Shown: piece by piece, positions 1 to 11,876 of the stretch
Position numbering within the stretch: the first letter of the stretch is position 1
How the letters are laid out: the number at the start of each line of letters is the position of its first letter
Origin: Nothopassalora personata
Taxonomy: Eukaryota > Ascomycota > Dothideomycetes > Mycosphaerellales > Mycosphaerellaceae
Reading direction: 5' to 3'
Length of the DNA stretch: 64,000 nucleotides
NCBI GenBank assembly: GCA_033816765.1
Contig: CM066292.1
Location: forward strand, 1,736,001 to 1,800,000
The notes under the pieces: generated by a model
The model's database searches: none
What the model was told of the DNA's origin: nothing
Seen by the model: the letters and a program-made list of their open reading frames with translations, nothing else
Position numbers and translations under genes: made by a program

Positions 1-640
1 ATGGGGTGCACGCGATCACATGCGATCAGCTCATTCACCTACAAGCCGCACGAGCTGAGGGGGTGTGTCACGATCCAAGCGTGCACCGGCGCTGCAGCCC
101 AATCAAACCTGAGGCAGCAGCCGCCAAGAATCAGGTGACATTGATTAGTCACCTGCAGCCTTTTCACAAGCAGCCCCTTTCAATTCTAGCTGAGATACAT
201 GCAATCTACTATCTGCTTTTGAAACACCTTTATGAGCCCATTTCATGACTTCCAACCACTTGTAACGTGATAGCTAGTGGCCTTCCCACGCGTCCGTCAC
301 GCGGTTTATATTTCTGTCCGCGGGTAAACCCCAATCTTAGTTATAATTCAGAATTTCATTACCTCTCTAGCACCCGTAAATGCGCATGCCCGCCCGGCGA
401 GGGCTAGCAGCATCTATGTTCGCCGTAGCCGAAGCACACTTGGGATGGGTCTACGGTAGTAGGGGCCCCCTCAGAGGGAGAGATCTTGTAGGAGGACCTA
501 AGTGTCGCTTCGGGCGGGCCGGGGGGGGGGGTACAATAGAAGGATTTGATTGATTAGTCAGTTTGGTGTCTGCCTATAGACGAACATGGGGCCTGCCGGA
601 CTTACAGCGCACGTGGCTCATTAGGCTTAAATTGCTATAA
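1..640. other. Left host flank without a recognisable gene
   Basis: This stretch keeps normal CA and TG dinucleotides, unlike the RIPed DNA that starts near 646, so it is read as host sequence. An 80-codon open frame at 6-248 has no recognisable domain and is not called a gene. A G-run lies near 520-530. The last bases before the Copia LTR are the target duplication. Confidence 0.6.
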
Positions 641-645
641 GAATG
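641..645. repeat. Target site duplication GAATG, left copy
   Basis: GAATG directly precedes the TG start of the Copia 5' LTR and recurs directly after the CA end of the 3' LTR at 63293-63297. This 62-kb-apart match shows that both LTRs belong to one insertion and that everything between is nested inside it. Confidence 0.85.
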
Positions 646-894
646 TGTAAAGCGCTAGGATAATACATAGATAGTAGGTTTTAAGGGTGACATAACCTAA
701 TTAAGTATAGTAATTACTTGTCTTTAAGAAATGAGATTAGGCACCTAAATTATAGGGATTAAGGGCTTCTTATTAAAAGAAGACCTATATAAGCACCTTA
801 AGGGTACTACTACTTATAATAAACATAGTTTTTATACCCTAATTTCTAGACTTAATACCCTAGTTCTAAAACTTCTATCTCTACTAGTTTTATA
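646..894 (+). repeat. Copia 5' LTR
   Basis: Starts TGTAAAGCGC and ends in GTTTTATA, where the 3' LTR has GTTTTACA, a CA to TA change at the last base pair. It differs from 63043-63292 mainly by such transitions. Confidence 0.9.
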
Positions 895-903
895 GTTATA
901 AGC
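895..903 (+). promoter_or_regulatory. Primer binding site, half-tRNA initiator Met type
   Basis: The nine bases right after the LTR read GTTATAAGC. Undoing one RIP-type TG to TA change gives GTTATGAGC, the complement of the anticodon loop GCTCATAAC of eukaryotic initiator Met tRNA. Priming from an internally cut initiator tRNA is known for Drosophila copia and relatives; the assignment here is inferred from the match. Confidence 0.6.
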
Positions 904-1977
904 TCGAGTTAAGCAACTTAGGGTCTCTATTTGGAATTGTATATATCTATTAGACCTAATCGAGGTATATAATAGACCTTACGTAATACCTTTAGGACTA
1001 CCCGTCCGCTACGATAACGAAGGAACTAAACTACTACGATCCCTCTATGTTTAATAACTTCTACCTTTAGACTTAGGCTAAAGTAGTTAGAATAGACTTA
1101 TAGAAGTATATAGAAGGGAAGTTATAGGACGGTACGACAACCTAGGAAATAGATCTTAATCTATTACCTAAACCTTAGGAACCGGTTATAGGCCCTCTAC
1201 CTAACCCTCCTACTAAAGACGATAATGTAGCTATATAGACCCTATTTAGTAGAATTAGCATATCGTACAACCTTCGGTATACGATATATAGGGATTAGAA
1301 GAAAGAATACGAGGACTTTAAAACTCGTAAACGTTCCCTAAAATCCTACTTCGAGAGGACTATTCCCTAAATATACATTAACGACCTACTTAGCCGACTA
1401 GATACCCTCTCTACTTAGTAGACATATATTAAAACTAAGCTAGAGCCTAAGACTAAGAGTAGAAGGGTAATTCTTTAGAGCTAATACGATAAGCTTATAA
1501 AGGGACCTAAGAGTAAGAATATCGACTGGTTTCTTATAAAGTAGCTTAAGCTTAACCGAAAGCTTAGATAGAGGGGCTATCTACTTATCCTATGCATAAA
1601 AGATAACCTATGCCGTATAATTAAGGATACTATCGATATAGCTAAGGGTAGAATTATCGTAGAGTTAAGTAATAACCTTAAAGATGCTATTTAGAGGTAT
1701 CTTAAGTTTACTAGAAGGAACCCTAGTAAGTATAAGGCGAATAGCAACACTAAGAAGAGCGTCTTATTTACTATATTAGGGAATTAATAGACTACTAGTT
1801 ATCACCTAGAAAAATAACGAGGGATCGCCTAAGACAAATATATACTAAGATAACTAGAAAACCTCCTAACAAAGCATGCCTATTCCTTAGAAAATGCAAT
1901 ATCGTTAACTATAACTTACGACTACCTTAGGAAAGTATAGACAATACCTAGAAAAGTTAGCTAAAAACCTACCGTAA
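904..1977 (+). pseudogene. Copia gag, RIPed
   Basis: The plus strand between the primer site and the Gypsy-A insertion holds a frame broken by TAG and TAA. From about 1480 it reads DKLIKGPKSKNIDWF followed by a lysine/arginine-rich stretch, like the capsid part of Copia Gag. Frame changes near 1000-1100 suggest small indels too. It is interrupted at 1978 and the element continues at 8863. No intact zinc knuckle was found. Confidence 0.55.
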
Positions 1978-2337
1978 TGTTATGTCTCGTTCCGGGGCTA
2001 GTCTTAAAAGAGAGATAAGTTAAGTCACGTAGCGGTATTCTTTAGAGAGGCTAAAGCGAGCTAAGCGAAGAAGAATTATTAGGATACGAGTATATTCTAA
2101 TTAGTAAGATAGTAATATAAGTTAAACGTATCGAAACTATAAGGGATTCTTAGCGTTCCTAAATATAAAGGAGATTCGTAGATCTCGGTAATTAGTCTAA
2201 TTATTCTAAGTATAAGTAGTCTAATTAGTCTAAGTATAAGTAGTCTAATCCCCCTAAGTCTAAGCGCTTAGGTAGGATAAGTTACGTACTCGTCTCGTTA
2301 TTATAATTCTAGGGTCCATAGAAATTATTCCGTAATA
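1978..2337 (-). repeat. Gypsy-A LTR (3' LTR of the minus-strand copy)
   Basis: Reverse complement of the 21436-21818 LTR with RIP changes: starts TGTTATGTCTCG and ends CCGTAATA, the mutated complement of TGTTACGG. Confidence 0.9.
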
Positions 2338-2363
2338 CTATCCCCTTTTTAGCCTAGCTTCGT

Positions 2364-2376
2364 CCCGAAGCTTTAT
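2364..2376. other. Hairpin next to the 3' LTR
   Basis: CTTCG-TCC-CGAAG inverted repeat just inside the LTR and next to the polypurine tract (here CCCCTTTTTA on the plus strand). The same hairpin occurs at 28005-28021 and, with compensating base changes, at 62140-62160. Confidence 0.6.
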
Positions 2377-2410
2377 AAGCCGTTATTATTTCTTATAGTA
2401 ATAGTTAACT

Positions 2411-2950
2411 ATATCTTCTTCCTCCTATAAACGCCGTTAACGACTTACTCTAGATACTAAGATCTCTAGTATTAAAATAGCTCTATATACGCATTGTTAG
2501 AGGTCTTAATCCTCGGGCGCGGTAGTAAAGTGTATTGTAGGTACTTAGTCTAGGAAGTGTTTAGCCTATATTCGAAAAGGCTATTAAGATTACGACGTAT
2601 ATCTTTCTCGTCCGGAGTAGGAACGTCTTCGCGATTCGCGCGATAATCTTAAGCTAGAGCTTAAGAGGATTAAAGAGGAGGAGGTACGGCTAAAGATACG
2701 TAAGATCCGTCTTCGGAAATAGCTACGCTTAGCTAAGAGTCGTACTAACGACGCCGTCGCTAAGGAGTTAGAGGAGCTTAAGGAGGAAGAGGCGCGTAAG
2801 AAGCTAGCGTCTCTTAAGTAGGCGTCGGGGGTAGAGGTATCGCCTTCGCTAGTTTCTTTTTCTAATATCCTAGAGATACCCGTAAACGACTAGGCGGCGC
2901 TTTCTAGGGCGGAGCCCTAGGGCGAGTCCCTAGGGGTAGAAACTTATTAG
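2411..2950 (+). pseudogene. Antisense Cys-rich coiled-coil gene, RIPed copy
   Basis: This is the degraded counterpart of the 27425-27964 gene: same position relative to the element, opposite strand to gag-pol, and the same length (180 codons with stop). The start ATG has become ATA at 2411-2413 and Cys codons have become Tyr codons. The run of Glu, Lys and Arg codons of the coiled-coil half is still readable at about 2640-2830. Its presence in a second copy shows that the antisense frame is part of the family. Confidence 0.8.
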
Positions 2951-2989
2951 GGTATTTATTTATAAGTTATGTTCCTATTTCTATTAATC

Positions 2990-3056
2990 GGCTAGGTAGC
3001 TTAGTAGTAGAGCGTAAGCTGTCTATACTCTTAAGGTCGTATCGGCGGACCTATTT
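2990..3056 (+). pseudogene. tRNA-like relic lacking the T arm
   Basis: GGCTAGGTAGCTTAGTAGTA followed by an anticodon-arm region matches the tRNA-like sequence at 27312-27385 apart from TA-for-CA/TG changes. About 30 bases holding the T arm and acceptor 3' strand are missing before the shared GGCGGAC. It sits at the same place in the element, between pol and the antisense gene. Confidence 0.65.
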
Positions 3057-6000
3057 TTAGTATTATCGGATCTTTTACTAACAGTTTCGTAGGTATTGTT
3101 TTAGTTCCTAGGTATTTTCTAATTCTTCGTATCCTTTCTACTTAATAAGGTATCGCTAACCTTTTTTATCTAGGATTTTTTTGACTTTGAATTTGTTTTC
3201 TACTTCTAGCTCGAAATAGAAGCTTTCCTAGTAGGGTGTTTCGGCGTCTACGGGTTCTAACTTAGAGATATAGAAGACTAGGTAGATTTTTGCGTTAGGT
3301 AGCAGCCGTAGACGGTAGTTAACTAGTCCTATAACTTTATCGATAAAAAATAGTCTGACCTTAACGTAATCTAGTTTCTTAGTCTATCTTCTTATTCTTA
3401 AGTTTTTTATAAGGAGATAGACCTTATCCCCCTCTTTTAGTAGAGGTGCTATTTTTCTCGTATCTTACCGTTATTAAGACAGTTTATGTTATATATCTTC
3501 GATCGCCTTACGTGTTTCTTTATATACTTCCTTAAGAGTATCCGTTATTACGATCGCTCTTTCGGCTTATAGGTAGGATCTAGATATTCCGAATAGGTTA
3601 GGATCTTTTCTAAAGTTCGTATAAAATAGTATCGTTAAAGTTGTCTCTAATTTATAGTTATTTAGTACAATCTACGCTATTAGTAGTAATGAAACCTAGT
3701 TGTCTTATACGTAGTTAATATAGTATCGTAGATATTATTCTAGCGTTTAGTTTATCCTTTCGGTTTATCCGTCTATCTCCGGATAATATGCTACTAATAG
3801 CTTATGTTTAATTCCGATCGTTCCTATAAGCGTCTTCTAGTAGTTCGATGTAAATAGCTTATCTCTATCCGTTATAAACGCTTAAGGGAATCTATAGTAT
3901 CGGATAAGTCTATCTAGTACGAGGTATCCGAGCTACTCTACATTATATGTTTCTAATGTAGGAATGAAGTATACGTATTTTATAAGTCTATTAACTATAA
4001 CTAGTATTATGTCGTATAGTTGTTTCGTAACTTAGTCTCTTAACGGTAGGGGTTTCGTAATAAAGTCTATCGTAACTTCGTCCTATGGTTTTATTAGTAG
4101 TGTCCTAAACTATAGGTAACTATACTTTGCGTATCTTATAGCCTTATTTCGTTAGTAGTGTACGTATTGTTTAATGTAGCGTAATACCTTAAGTCTCATT
4201 TATAGGAATAAGAAGCTACGTTATATTAGGTCTATTATCTTTAAAGTTCTAGGGTGTCTATAAGTTAGTCCGTCGTAATGTTATTATATATATTCTTCTT
4301 CTCGATCCTTTACTACTTAGTATTTTCCTTACGATATAGGGAATCATTCGTCTTTATCGCCTAATATTCGTACGATGTTATTAAATTCTCTTATGTTAGT
4401 ACTAAGACTTCCCTCCGGGTTTATCTTTAGTATTTTATGTTACACTAGTTCTTTTCCTTCTATATAGTTGCTTCTTTGGCTTAGCGCGTCGGCGCGGCTA
4501 TTCTCTCGTCCTAGAGTATATTTAATTTCGAACTTATACTACCCTAGTAGCTCCGACTAGCGGGCTTACCTTCGGGTAAGTTCTTTCGTCGTCGTAAAGT
4601 ACGTAAGATTCTTATAATTAGAAAGAATCGTTAACTTCGGTAGGCCCTCGACATATACTCTCTAATGTTATATAGTAGTAACAATAGCTAGAAGCTCTTT
4701 ATTATAGATGTCGTAGTTCTATTCCGCTATAGTTATTTTCCGGGAGTAATAGGCTACTAGGTGTCTCTACCTATCGTATGTCTATGTTGAATACGCGCCT
4801 ATTACTATATTAGACGTATCGGTCTCGATATAGACTTCCTTACTACTATCGAATAGTCGAAGCGTAGGGGCTAAAGCGTATTGTTCCTTAAGTTTCTTAA
4901 ACGCTTTAATCTATTCCTTTCCCTATTTCTAGGTAACGTCTTTTCTCGTAAGTATCGTTATTAGTACTACTGTCTTTACGTAGTCCTTAATGAATTTCCG
5001 GTTATAGTTCGCTAGTCTAAGGAATAATTATACGTCCTTAACTATTTTTAGTTCTAGCTATTCTCTAATTAACTATATCTTTATAGGATCGATTGTTATC
5101 CCTATCGTCTAATAATAAAGCCTAAGAATTTAACTTCTTTCTTATAGAATTCGTATTTCTCGGGTGCTATCTTAAACCCTAACTATATAAGTTATTTAAA
5201 GACGTCCTAGACTTATTTTATATGTTCCTATAGGGCTCCTTTTGTATAGACTAGTATATCATCTATATAGGCGATAACGCATACGTCGAGTAGGTCTCTA
5301 AGTGTTTCGTTAATAAGGTCCTAGTAGGATGCCGGTACGTTAGCTAATCCTATTAGTATAACTAAGAATTCGTAAAGTCCGTATCTCGTTCTAAAAGCGG
5401 GTTTCTATTCTTCTCCTTTTACTATACGTATAGCGTAGAAGGCATCTCGTAGGTTAATCTTCGTATACTAGTCTAATCCGGTTAATCTATCTTATACTTC
5501 TTTAATGTTAGATAGCGGGTATCGGTTCTTAATCGTAATCTCGTTTAACTTCCTATAGTTCTATACGAGTCGTAACTTCCCGTTTGTTTTCAGAACGAAT
5601 ATATATAGAGTTCCTATACTTAAGGTAGATCTTCTTATCTATCCTTTAGCTAGCTTCTCCTTTAGCTATTCTCGTAGGGTCTATAGCTCTTTCTTAGACA
5701 TTTAATATAGGGGTCCCTATAGAGGCTCTTTCCCTAGCTAAATGTTAATCTTATAATCCTATAGGCGGTACTTAGGTAAGGCGGTTTTGCCTCTTTCCTC
5801 TTTAAAGAGTCACGACTACTTACGATACTCCTTAGGAATACTTAACTCTAAGATATTAGTATCCTTCGATAGTATATTACTTCTATTACTTCTAGTAACT
5901 TCGTAGCCCGGCGGCCCTACGCTAGTATCTATCCCGGTCGAAGGTAGTTCTCGATTCCTTCTATTTAGCGTAAGCTCGAATATATTAAGCTATTTCCTTA

Positions 6001-6455
6001 CCTTATCTACTATCGTCCGCTATCGATACGTAGGCTAAATGTCGATAATATAGTCGTATTCCCTAAATGTAAGTACTCCTCTTCTCTAGTCGATAACTAG
6101 ATTATACTTTCTTAACTAAGGCATACCTAATACTATGTTATAACTAGCTATATTAGTAACATCGAAGGTAATATTCTCGTAGTACTATTAGATAGCTAGT
6201 AGTAATAGTATCGTCTCCTATTCTACGCTAGGTAACGATAATCCGTCTATCGCAATTAACTCGTGACCCTATTTTTTCTTTAGGGTAGCTAACCCGTTTC
6301 TTCTTACGAAAGACTCGGAGATAAAATTCCCCGCTACTCCTAAGTTAATTATAACACTAGTTTTATGTCCGTTAACGATTACTTATGTCTAGAAAATTAT
6401 GTTTAATATCGATACGTAAGCCTAAGTATTATATAACTCCCTTTAGTCGCTTATT
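3055..6455 (-). pseudogene. Gypsy-A pol, RIPed
   Basis: Mutated complement of the intact pol at 23857-27282, in the same order (protease, RT, RNase H, integrase, chromodomain) read from about 6455 down. Many TAG/TAA stops occur at former Trp and Gln codons. The 3' end is shortened compared with the intact copy. Confidence 0.8.
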
Positions 6456-8480
6456 CCTAAGGAGCTAATCCTTTTCCCGAAAAGTATATAGTTCGCTATA
6501 CTTTGTACCTAGAGGCTTCGGCTAGAACCTATAGCCCGTTACCCTATGTCTATACTTATAGTCTATTACATTCCTAGATCTTCTACAATTCTAAGTAGAG
6601 AGCCCGTACATACTATACTACTATTTGTAGTTCGTTTAAGACGAAAGTTTCTACCGGTATTAGGTATTCGATATCCGTTATTCGGCTTCCTATAGGTAGT
6701 CGTTCGATAACCGCTTTAGCTAAGTTCTTAGTATTGTTTATAGTTAGGTAACCCTATACTATACCTCTTATTATATCAAGTGTGTTATTAAACTTATTAG
6801 GGTTTAGGTATTATTTTCCTAAGAACTTTAGTAGGAATTCTTCGTACCTTTATTAGAGGTAGATAATTAACTTATAGAGTTTTCTTAGCGCGTCTACCGT
6901 AAATGTGTACACTTCGTTTTCGTCGTCGGTATCGCTCTCTTCTTCTTCGGATAAGTCCTTACTTAACTCCTCCGGTACGTAATCTTCTTCTATAGTATCT
7001 AGTTTGTTTATATATTGTTCTAGTACTAGTAACTAACGTCCGTTCTATTCTAGATCTTAGTTTTCTTTATTATCGTTATCGAAGTAAGATTCGTCTATAT
7101 CTACTTCTTAAAGCTTATTTCGTCCGTACTAAGCTCCTAGGGTTCCTACTAGCTATCGTAGCTAGTACCCTACGCCTAACTTAGCGTCGTAGTAAGTTTA
7201 ATACGAGGCCTAGTAATAGAATCGCTAGTAAAGGCTTCCGTAACCGTATCGAGATTCCTTCTTAACTTTATAGTTAACTCCTCGTACTATTATACTAAAT
7301 AATCTAATAGTCTTTAATTGTTAGTTATTCGGTAGTAGTATATATTGTTAAATATAGTATCCTCCTCGTCCTTATAAGGGGTCTAGGAGAGGCGTCGTAA
7401 CCCGGTTACTATCCTTCTCCTCTACTCTCTAGGTATAGTTAAATTGTTAGGGTCTAATACTGCTCCTAGATTTGCCTACCTTTAGTTACATTATATTAAA
7501 CTACTCGCGGCGCACTATATTTTTACCCTAGCAATCCCGCGCTATATAGCGTTCTCTACTATAGGTATAGTATATAAGTTTTCCTTTTCCTTTAAAGGGC
7601 TTTCCGTAGCCCTTACTCTTATCGATCCTCCGTCCACGTTAGGTAACGTCTAGTTCTATTAGCTATAGTCTATAATAAGGCTAGCTTTATCGTAAGAATC
7701 CCCCCTTCGTAATATATCCCCCTAAGGGTTTACGATCCGGAGTGTATCCTACTATACCTCCTATTTTAGAGTCGTATTGTAAGGGCACCTGCTTAGGCCG
7801 TCACACGTATTTCTTTTCCTAGTACCATTTCTAGAGCTAGTTATTAATGTTAATCGATGCCTTTATTAGCTCTTCGAGGTTAGTAATCGTTTCTCCGTAT
7901 CTTATTAACTCGTCCTTAACGGAGTCCTTAAGCCTACGTCGGAATATAGTTATTAACGCCGTCTAGTCCTATCCGGTAATCTATCCGTATTCTTCGAATT
8001 TAGCGGTATACTCTAAAGTATACGTCTTCTACTTTAGGTGTTAAATAATTCGTATAGCCTATTAGACTTCGTTCGAGGTTCTAAAGATTAACTTTATCTT
8101 ATCTTTAAAAAGGGTATAGCTCCTAAACATTCCGGTAGGGTCTTATTATCCTATACCTTTAAGGTATTCCTTAAGGTAAGGTTTAATCTAGTTCTACGCG
8201 CTTCTACGAAGGAACGTAATAGCAAAGATAGTTCTTTTATTAGTATTAACTACGTTAAATATAAGATATATATCTATCTAATTAACCTAGTCGTTAAACT
8301 TAGCCCTATCTCTATAGAATAGGTCTAGCTTAGTAGTCTTAACGTCGTTCTTCCTTAGAGTAGGCTCGTTATCGTTATTAGACTTATTGTTCTTCGTAGT
8401 AGTCTATCGTAGTAGCGTACGGCGGATGCTTCCTACTTCGCTAGGGGCGGGTATCCCCCTACTAGCTACTTAAGTAGCAC
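6452..8480 (-). pseudogene. Gypsy-A gag, RIPed
   Basis: Mutated complement of the intact gag at 21836-23860. The zinc-knuckle region lies near 7560 with its Cys codons mutated. The gag-pol junction is near 6452-6460, where the ATGA overlap has become ATAA. Confidence 0.8.
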
Positions 8481-8501
8481 TTATCCTAAGGGCGTTTAAA
8501 G

Positions 8502-8862
8502 TGTTATATCTCGTTCTAGGGCTAGTCTTAAAAGAGAGATAATTTAAGTTACGTAGCGGTATTCTTTAGAGAGGCTAAAGTAAGCTAAGCGAAGATAAAT
8601 AATTAGAGTAAGAGTTGTATTCCAATTAGTAAGATAGTAACATAAGTTAAACGTATCGAAACTATAAGGGATTCTTAGCGTTCCTAAATATAAAGGAGAT
8701 TCGTAGATCTCGGTAATTAGTCTAATTATTCTAAGCATAAGCAGTCTAATTAGTCTAAGTATAAGTAGTTTAATCGCCCTAAGTCTAAGCGCTTAGGTAG
8801 GATAAGTTACGTACTCGTCTCGTTATTATAATTCTAGGGTCTATAGGAATTATTCCGTAATA
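8502..8862 (-). repeat. Gypsy-A LTR (5' LTR of the minus-strand copy)
   Basis: Second LTR of the 1978-8862 element, starting TGTTATATCTCG and ending CCGTAATA on the plus strand. It differs from 1978-2337 mostly by C/T and G/A changes. Confidence 0.9.
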
Positions 8863-9377
8863 CGTATAGGCGTAGCCTATACTAAGAAACAGGGGCCCGC
8901 CCCTTGTAAGGACATCGCAATTAACCTTATAGAATTTGATGTAGGGTATAATAGGGACCGATATACCTTCTATACTAGCGACGAGGATATAGGACTTTAA
9001 TTTAACTAGAATTTTCCTCGAAGGACTTAAGAGAACGTAATAGAGGCATATCTAGAACTTATAAGGTTTATTTGATCCTTTAGAAGGTTACTTACTGTTC
9101 TATATTTAGATAACGACAAGGCCTACGGGGTAGTATTTAAGTCTTAGCTACTTAAAGATAGGGTTACTTAGAAGCTAAGTGCCCCCTATATGCCTACTTA
9201 GGACCTAGTAGAAATAACTAGAAAGCACTTAATTACTACTACTAGGGCATTAACATTGTCAGTAGGTCTACCTTTAAACTTATAGCCTAAGATCGTCTTA
9301 ATAGCTATATACCTTATAAATAGAACACTATCTAAGAAGTTAGGCTAGAGGACCCTATTTAAGGCTACTACGGGCAT
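8863..9377 (+). pseudogene. Copia integrase, RIPed
   Basis: The frame resumes after the Gypsy-A insertion. It reads LYLDNDKAYGVVFKS near 9098-9142, equivalent to the second-Asp region of Copia integrases, and continues to INRTLSKKLGWRTLFKATTG-like sequence near 9320-9375 with Trp as TAG. It is interrupted at 9391 by the 760-bp element and resumes at 10167. Confidence 0.65.
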
Positions 9378-9390
9378 TAAGCTAAGCCTT
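9378..9390. repeat. 13-bp target duplication of the first 760-bp element, left copy
   Basis: TAAGCTAAGCCTT occurs here and again at 10154-10166 on the other side of the insert. A 13-bp duplication is long for an LTR element (4-6 bp) and typical of target-primed reverse transcription. Confidence 0.85.
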
Positions 9391-10153
9391 GATTGATTGA
9401 TTATTCCATTAACGTGCTATTTGAGTCAAAGACTATGCAACACGGGTCTCGAGAACGAGACCAAAATTTGAGAGAAGGAGAAAAGCCCCGTCGTACCCCG
9501 GACGTAAAAACTCCTTAAAAGATGCGAGCAACGCTCGCTATTCGAACCGTAAATCGAATATATTGCGGCGTAGTACGCGCGTACCCGGTAGTCGTGTCTT
9601 GTCGAGAATTGCGGTTTGTCGCCTTGCCCCGGGCGAGACAAGTTTTGCGCCCGTGTCTCGTTCTTGTTTTAAAAAGCCAAGCCGGCCGTACCCGTACGCA
9701 CCGAGCAAAATCCCAAGAAACACCCGTTGCCTCTGTTTCAATCCAGTCGCGTTCTCCGGTCTCGAGTGTAGCTCCTCGGTCGCAGTGGCCTCGCTGTCGT
9801 CCCCCCCTCGGCCTCTCTTGGTTCCAGCCGTGCAGTATACGTGGTTTGCGCCCCTAAACGCCTCTCTTGGTTCCAGCCGGCAGTTTACGTGGTTTGCCGG
9901 GACGACAGGTAGACAGCGCCTTCGTTGTTCGAGCGACGTGTACGCTATGTACGTCGCTTTCCCTTCTCGCAGTTCCGGAGTTCTTGTTTGTAGATTTTGA
10001 GCGTATCTCGTTCGTTCGGTTCGTCCGACCTGTCTTTTCTTGTTTCGAGTCGAGTAGGCTTGTATTTTTCGAGAGAGAGAGTCTTAGTTTCTCTTCGTCG
10101 TAACGAAGATACTTACGTCGTCCGCCGCGTGAAGGCGCTCTCTATAGGACGAC
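9391..10153 (-). mobile_element. 760-bp non-autonomous non-LTR (SINE-like) element, copy 1
   Basis: The element is bounded by 13-bp duplications. Read on the minus strand it begins GTCGTCCTATAGAGAG and ends in an AATC repeat tail (GATTGATTGATT on the plus strand). Two further copies at 11877-12636 and 43451-44225 give the same translations in all frames, so they are practically identical. It keeps CA and TG and is not RIPed, although its host is. No convincing protein is encoded: the 111- and 145-codon frames run antisense to the element and lack a known domain. A box-B-like GGTTCGAAT lies in the distal third, but no matching box A was found. It is probably mobilised by a LINE elsewhere. Confidence 0.75.
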
Positions 10154-10166
10154 TAAGCTAAGCCTT
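10154..10166. repeat. 13-bp target duplication of copy 1, right copy
   Basis: TAAGCTAAGCCTT, identical to 9378-9390. Confidence 0.85.
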
Positions 10167-11863
10167 ACTTATATCTACAAAATAGGTTCTAGGGTATACG
10201 CTTATAAGACTAATAAGAAAGAACGCCTACGCGCCTATAAAATAGATTCTCGATGCTATATCGGTTACTTAGTTAGATTTAAGGGTTATAACATCTACCG
10301 AATCTAGATACTATCCTATAGACAGGTTATAAGATCTAGGGATGTTACCTTTAATAAGAAGCTAAGGTACGAGGGCCTATACGACGTTAACCTCGGACTA
10401 GCTATTTAAGATAACGAGAGACTTCTATATGTCGTAGAACCTCTAAGGCTAGCCTATAAAGGACAGTTTAAGGAATTACTATTAACAATTCACCTTTCGA
10501 CTAACCCTTAAGCTTAGGGAGTAGGGGATAGTATACCTTAAGAAGAAGTAGATAAGGAAATCCTATATAATAATCCGATTAAAATAAGGGAATCGGAATT
10601 TAATTATTAATAGATACACCCTTAGACTTTGTAGCTAGATCCGTAAATAGGTCTAGAAACCTAACTCTAGCTACTTAGACTATTCGTTCCTCTAGGGGAT
10701 ATATATAAGTTAAGAGGATCAATTAGACCTAGACCTAAAACTCTAGACTCTAAGGATATCTACGACACAATCTATTAGAATAAGAAACCGAGGTACAATA
10801 AAGAACTAGTACACTTAATTCTTACTATTAAGAGGATTAAAGTCTTAGCTACGCTCTCGAAGGGACCTTAAGAGAGTAATACCTTAACTATATCATCTAA
10901 AGCAACTAGAATAGGGAATAAACTACCCCCTAAACTAAAGCGATAGAAGGATCTTAGTATATACCCTTATAGGGAAGCATTTAGGGTAGCAAGTGTCGAA
11001 GAATTTAAGAAGCAATTTACGACAAATACCCTATCTTAGTATAATAAGGTCGAAGTAGTAGGGTACCTAATAACGTCGATAACCTAGGCATAGAAATACA
11101 AGCTTAACTAAAACGTAGAACTCCTAAAATATAAGGCTCGAGTATACGCTCGAGGCGATTAAAAGGACGCTATAGGGGAAACCTACGTAGCAACCCTTTA
11201 TATAAGACTCTTTAGGTATATAATAGCCCTAGTAGCCTATTTTAACCTTAAGACACTATAGATAGACGCCGTAAACGCGTTTCTTAATGCCCCTATACTA
11301 TCGCTAGTATATATATATACCCCTAAAGAATTTAAGAAGGAAGGAAAACTCCTAAGGTGCTATAAAGCCCTTTACGGATTTAAGAAATCCCCTCTACTAT
11401 AGTATTTAGAGCTTAAAGACACCCTTAACGACCTCGGCCTATCTAAAGTTACGGACTATCTCTTTATTAATAGGGAATTTTTAGTCCTAGTTTTCTTCTA
11501 TATAGATAATATCTACTTTACTTAGCCCTTAAAATCCAGATTAAGAGCTAAGGAGCTTGTTTAAGGATTAACTAACAAATATAAGATAAAGGTAATAGGA
11601 CCTATTAAATAGTTCTACGGAATTTATATTACTTGTAATCGTTAATAGCGGATCCTTAAGCTAAATTAGAAGGCCTACATTAAGAAGATTAGGCATCGCT
11701 ACGGTATCTTAAGGCCGGAGAAGAGAATTAAAACCCCTCTACTAGTAGGTTATATCGGCCTTAGAAATAAACTTTAGGCTACTACGGAAGAAATTAACGT
11801 TTATAGGACCCAATTAGGATCGGTAAACTTCGTAGTAGTAGAAACGCGCCCTAGTATATCCTT
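10167..11863 (+). pseudogene. Copia reverse transcriptase (RVT_2), RIPed
   Basis: Long plus-strand frame with RIP stops. Recognisable Copia RT pieces are YKARVYARGD near 11130, IDAVNAFLNAP near 11262 (M to I by RIP), CYKALYGFKKSPLL near 11360, and FFYIDNIYFT near 11495, the counterpart of the catalytic YVDD-type box. It ends in LGSVNFVVVETRP before the second 760-bp element at 11877 splits the RT/RNase H junction. Confidence 0.8.
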
Positions 11864-11876
11864 TTTAGTCTCTCTT
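11864..11876. repeat. 13-bp target duplication of the second 760-bp element, left copy
   Basis: TTTAGTCTCTCTT, repeated at 12637-12649. Confidence 0.85.

Larger units (their letters stand above)
1978..8862 (-). mobile_element. Gypsy-A copy on the minus strand, RIPed
   Basis: Reverse complement of the same family as the intact copy at 21436-28422. It has both LTRs (8502-8862 is the 5' LTR, 1978-2337 the 3' LTR), gag at about 6452-8480, pol at about 3055-6455, a tRNA-like relic and the antisense gene. Nearly every CA/TG is TA. Flanking five-base strings CGTAA (1973-1977) and CGTAT (8863-8867) agree at four of five positions and are probably the target duplication. It lacks the 21-bp tandem duplication present in the LTRs of the intact copy. 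Confidence 0.9.

Noticed and set aside
6..248. 80-codon open frame in the left flank
   Set aside because: Short, no domain, no splice or promoter context.
9522..10103. 111-, 145- and 78-codon open frames in the 760-bp element (also at 11927-12508 and 43516-44097)
   Set aside because: They overlap each other in several frames, run antisense to the element, lack a domain and recur only because the element is repeated; chance frames in CG-rich DNA.
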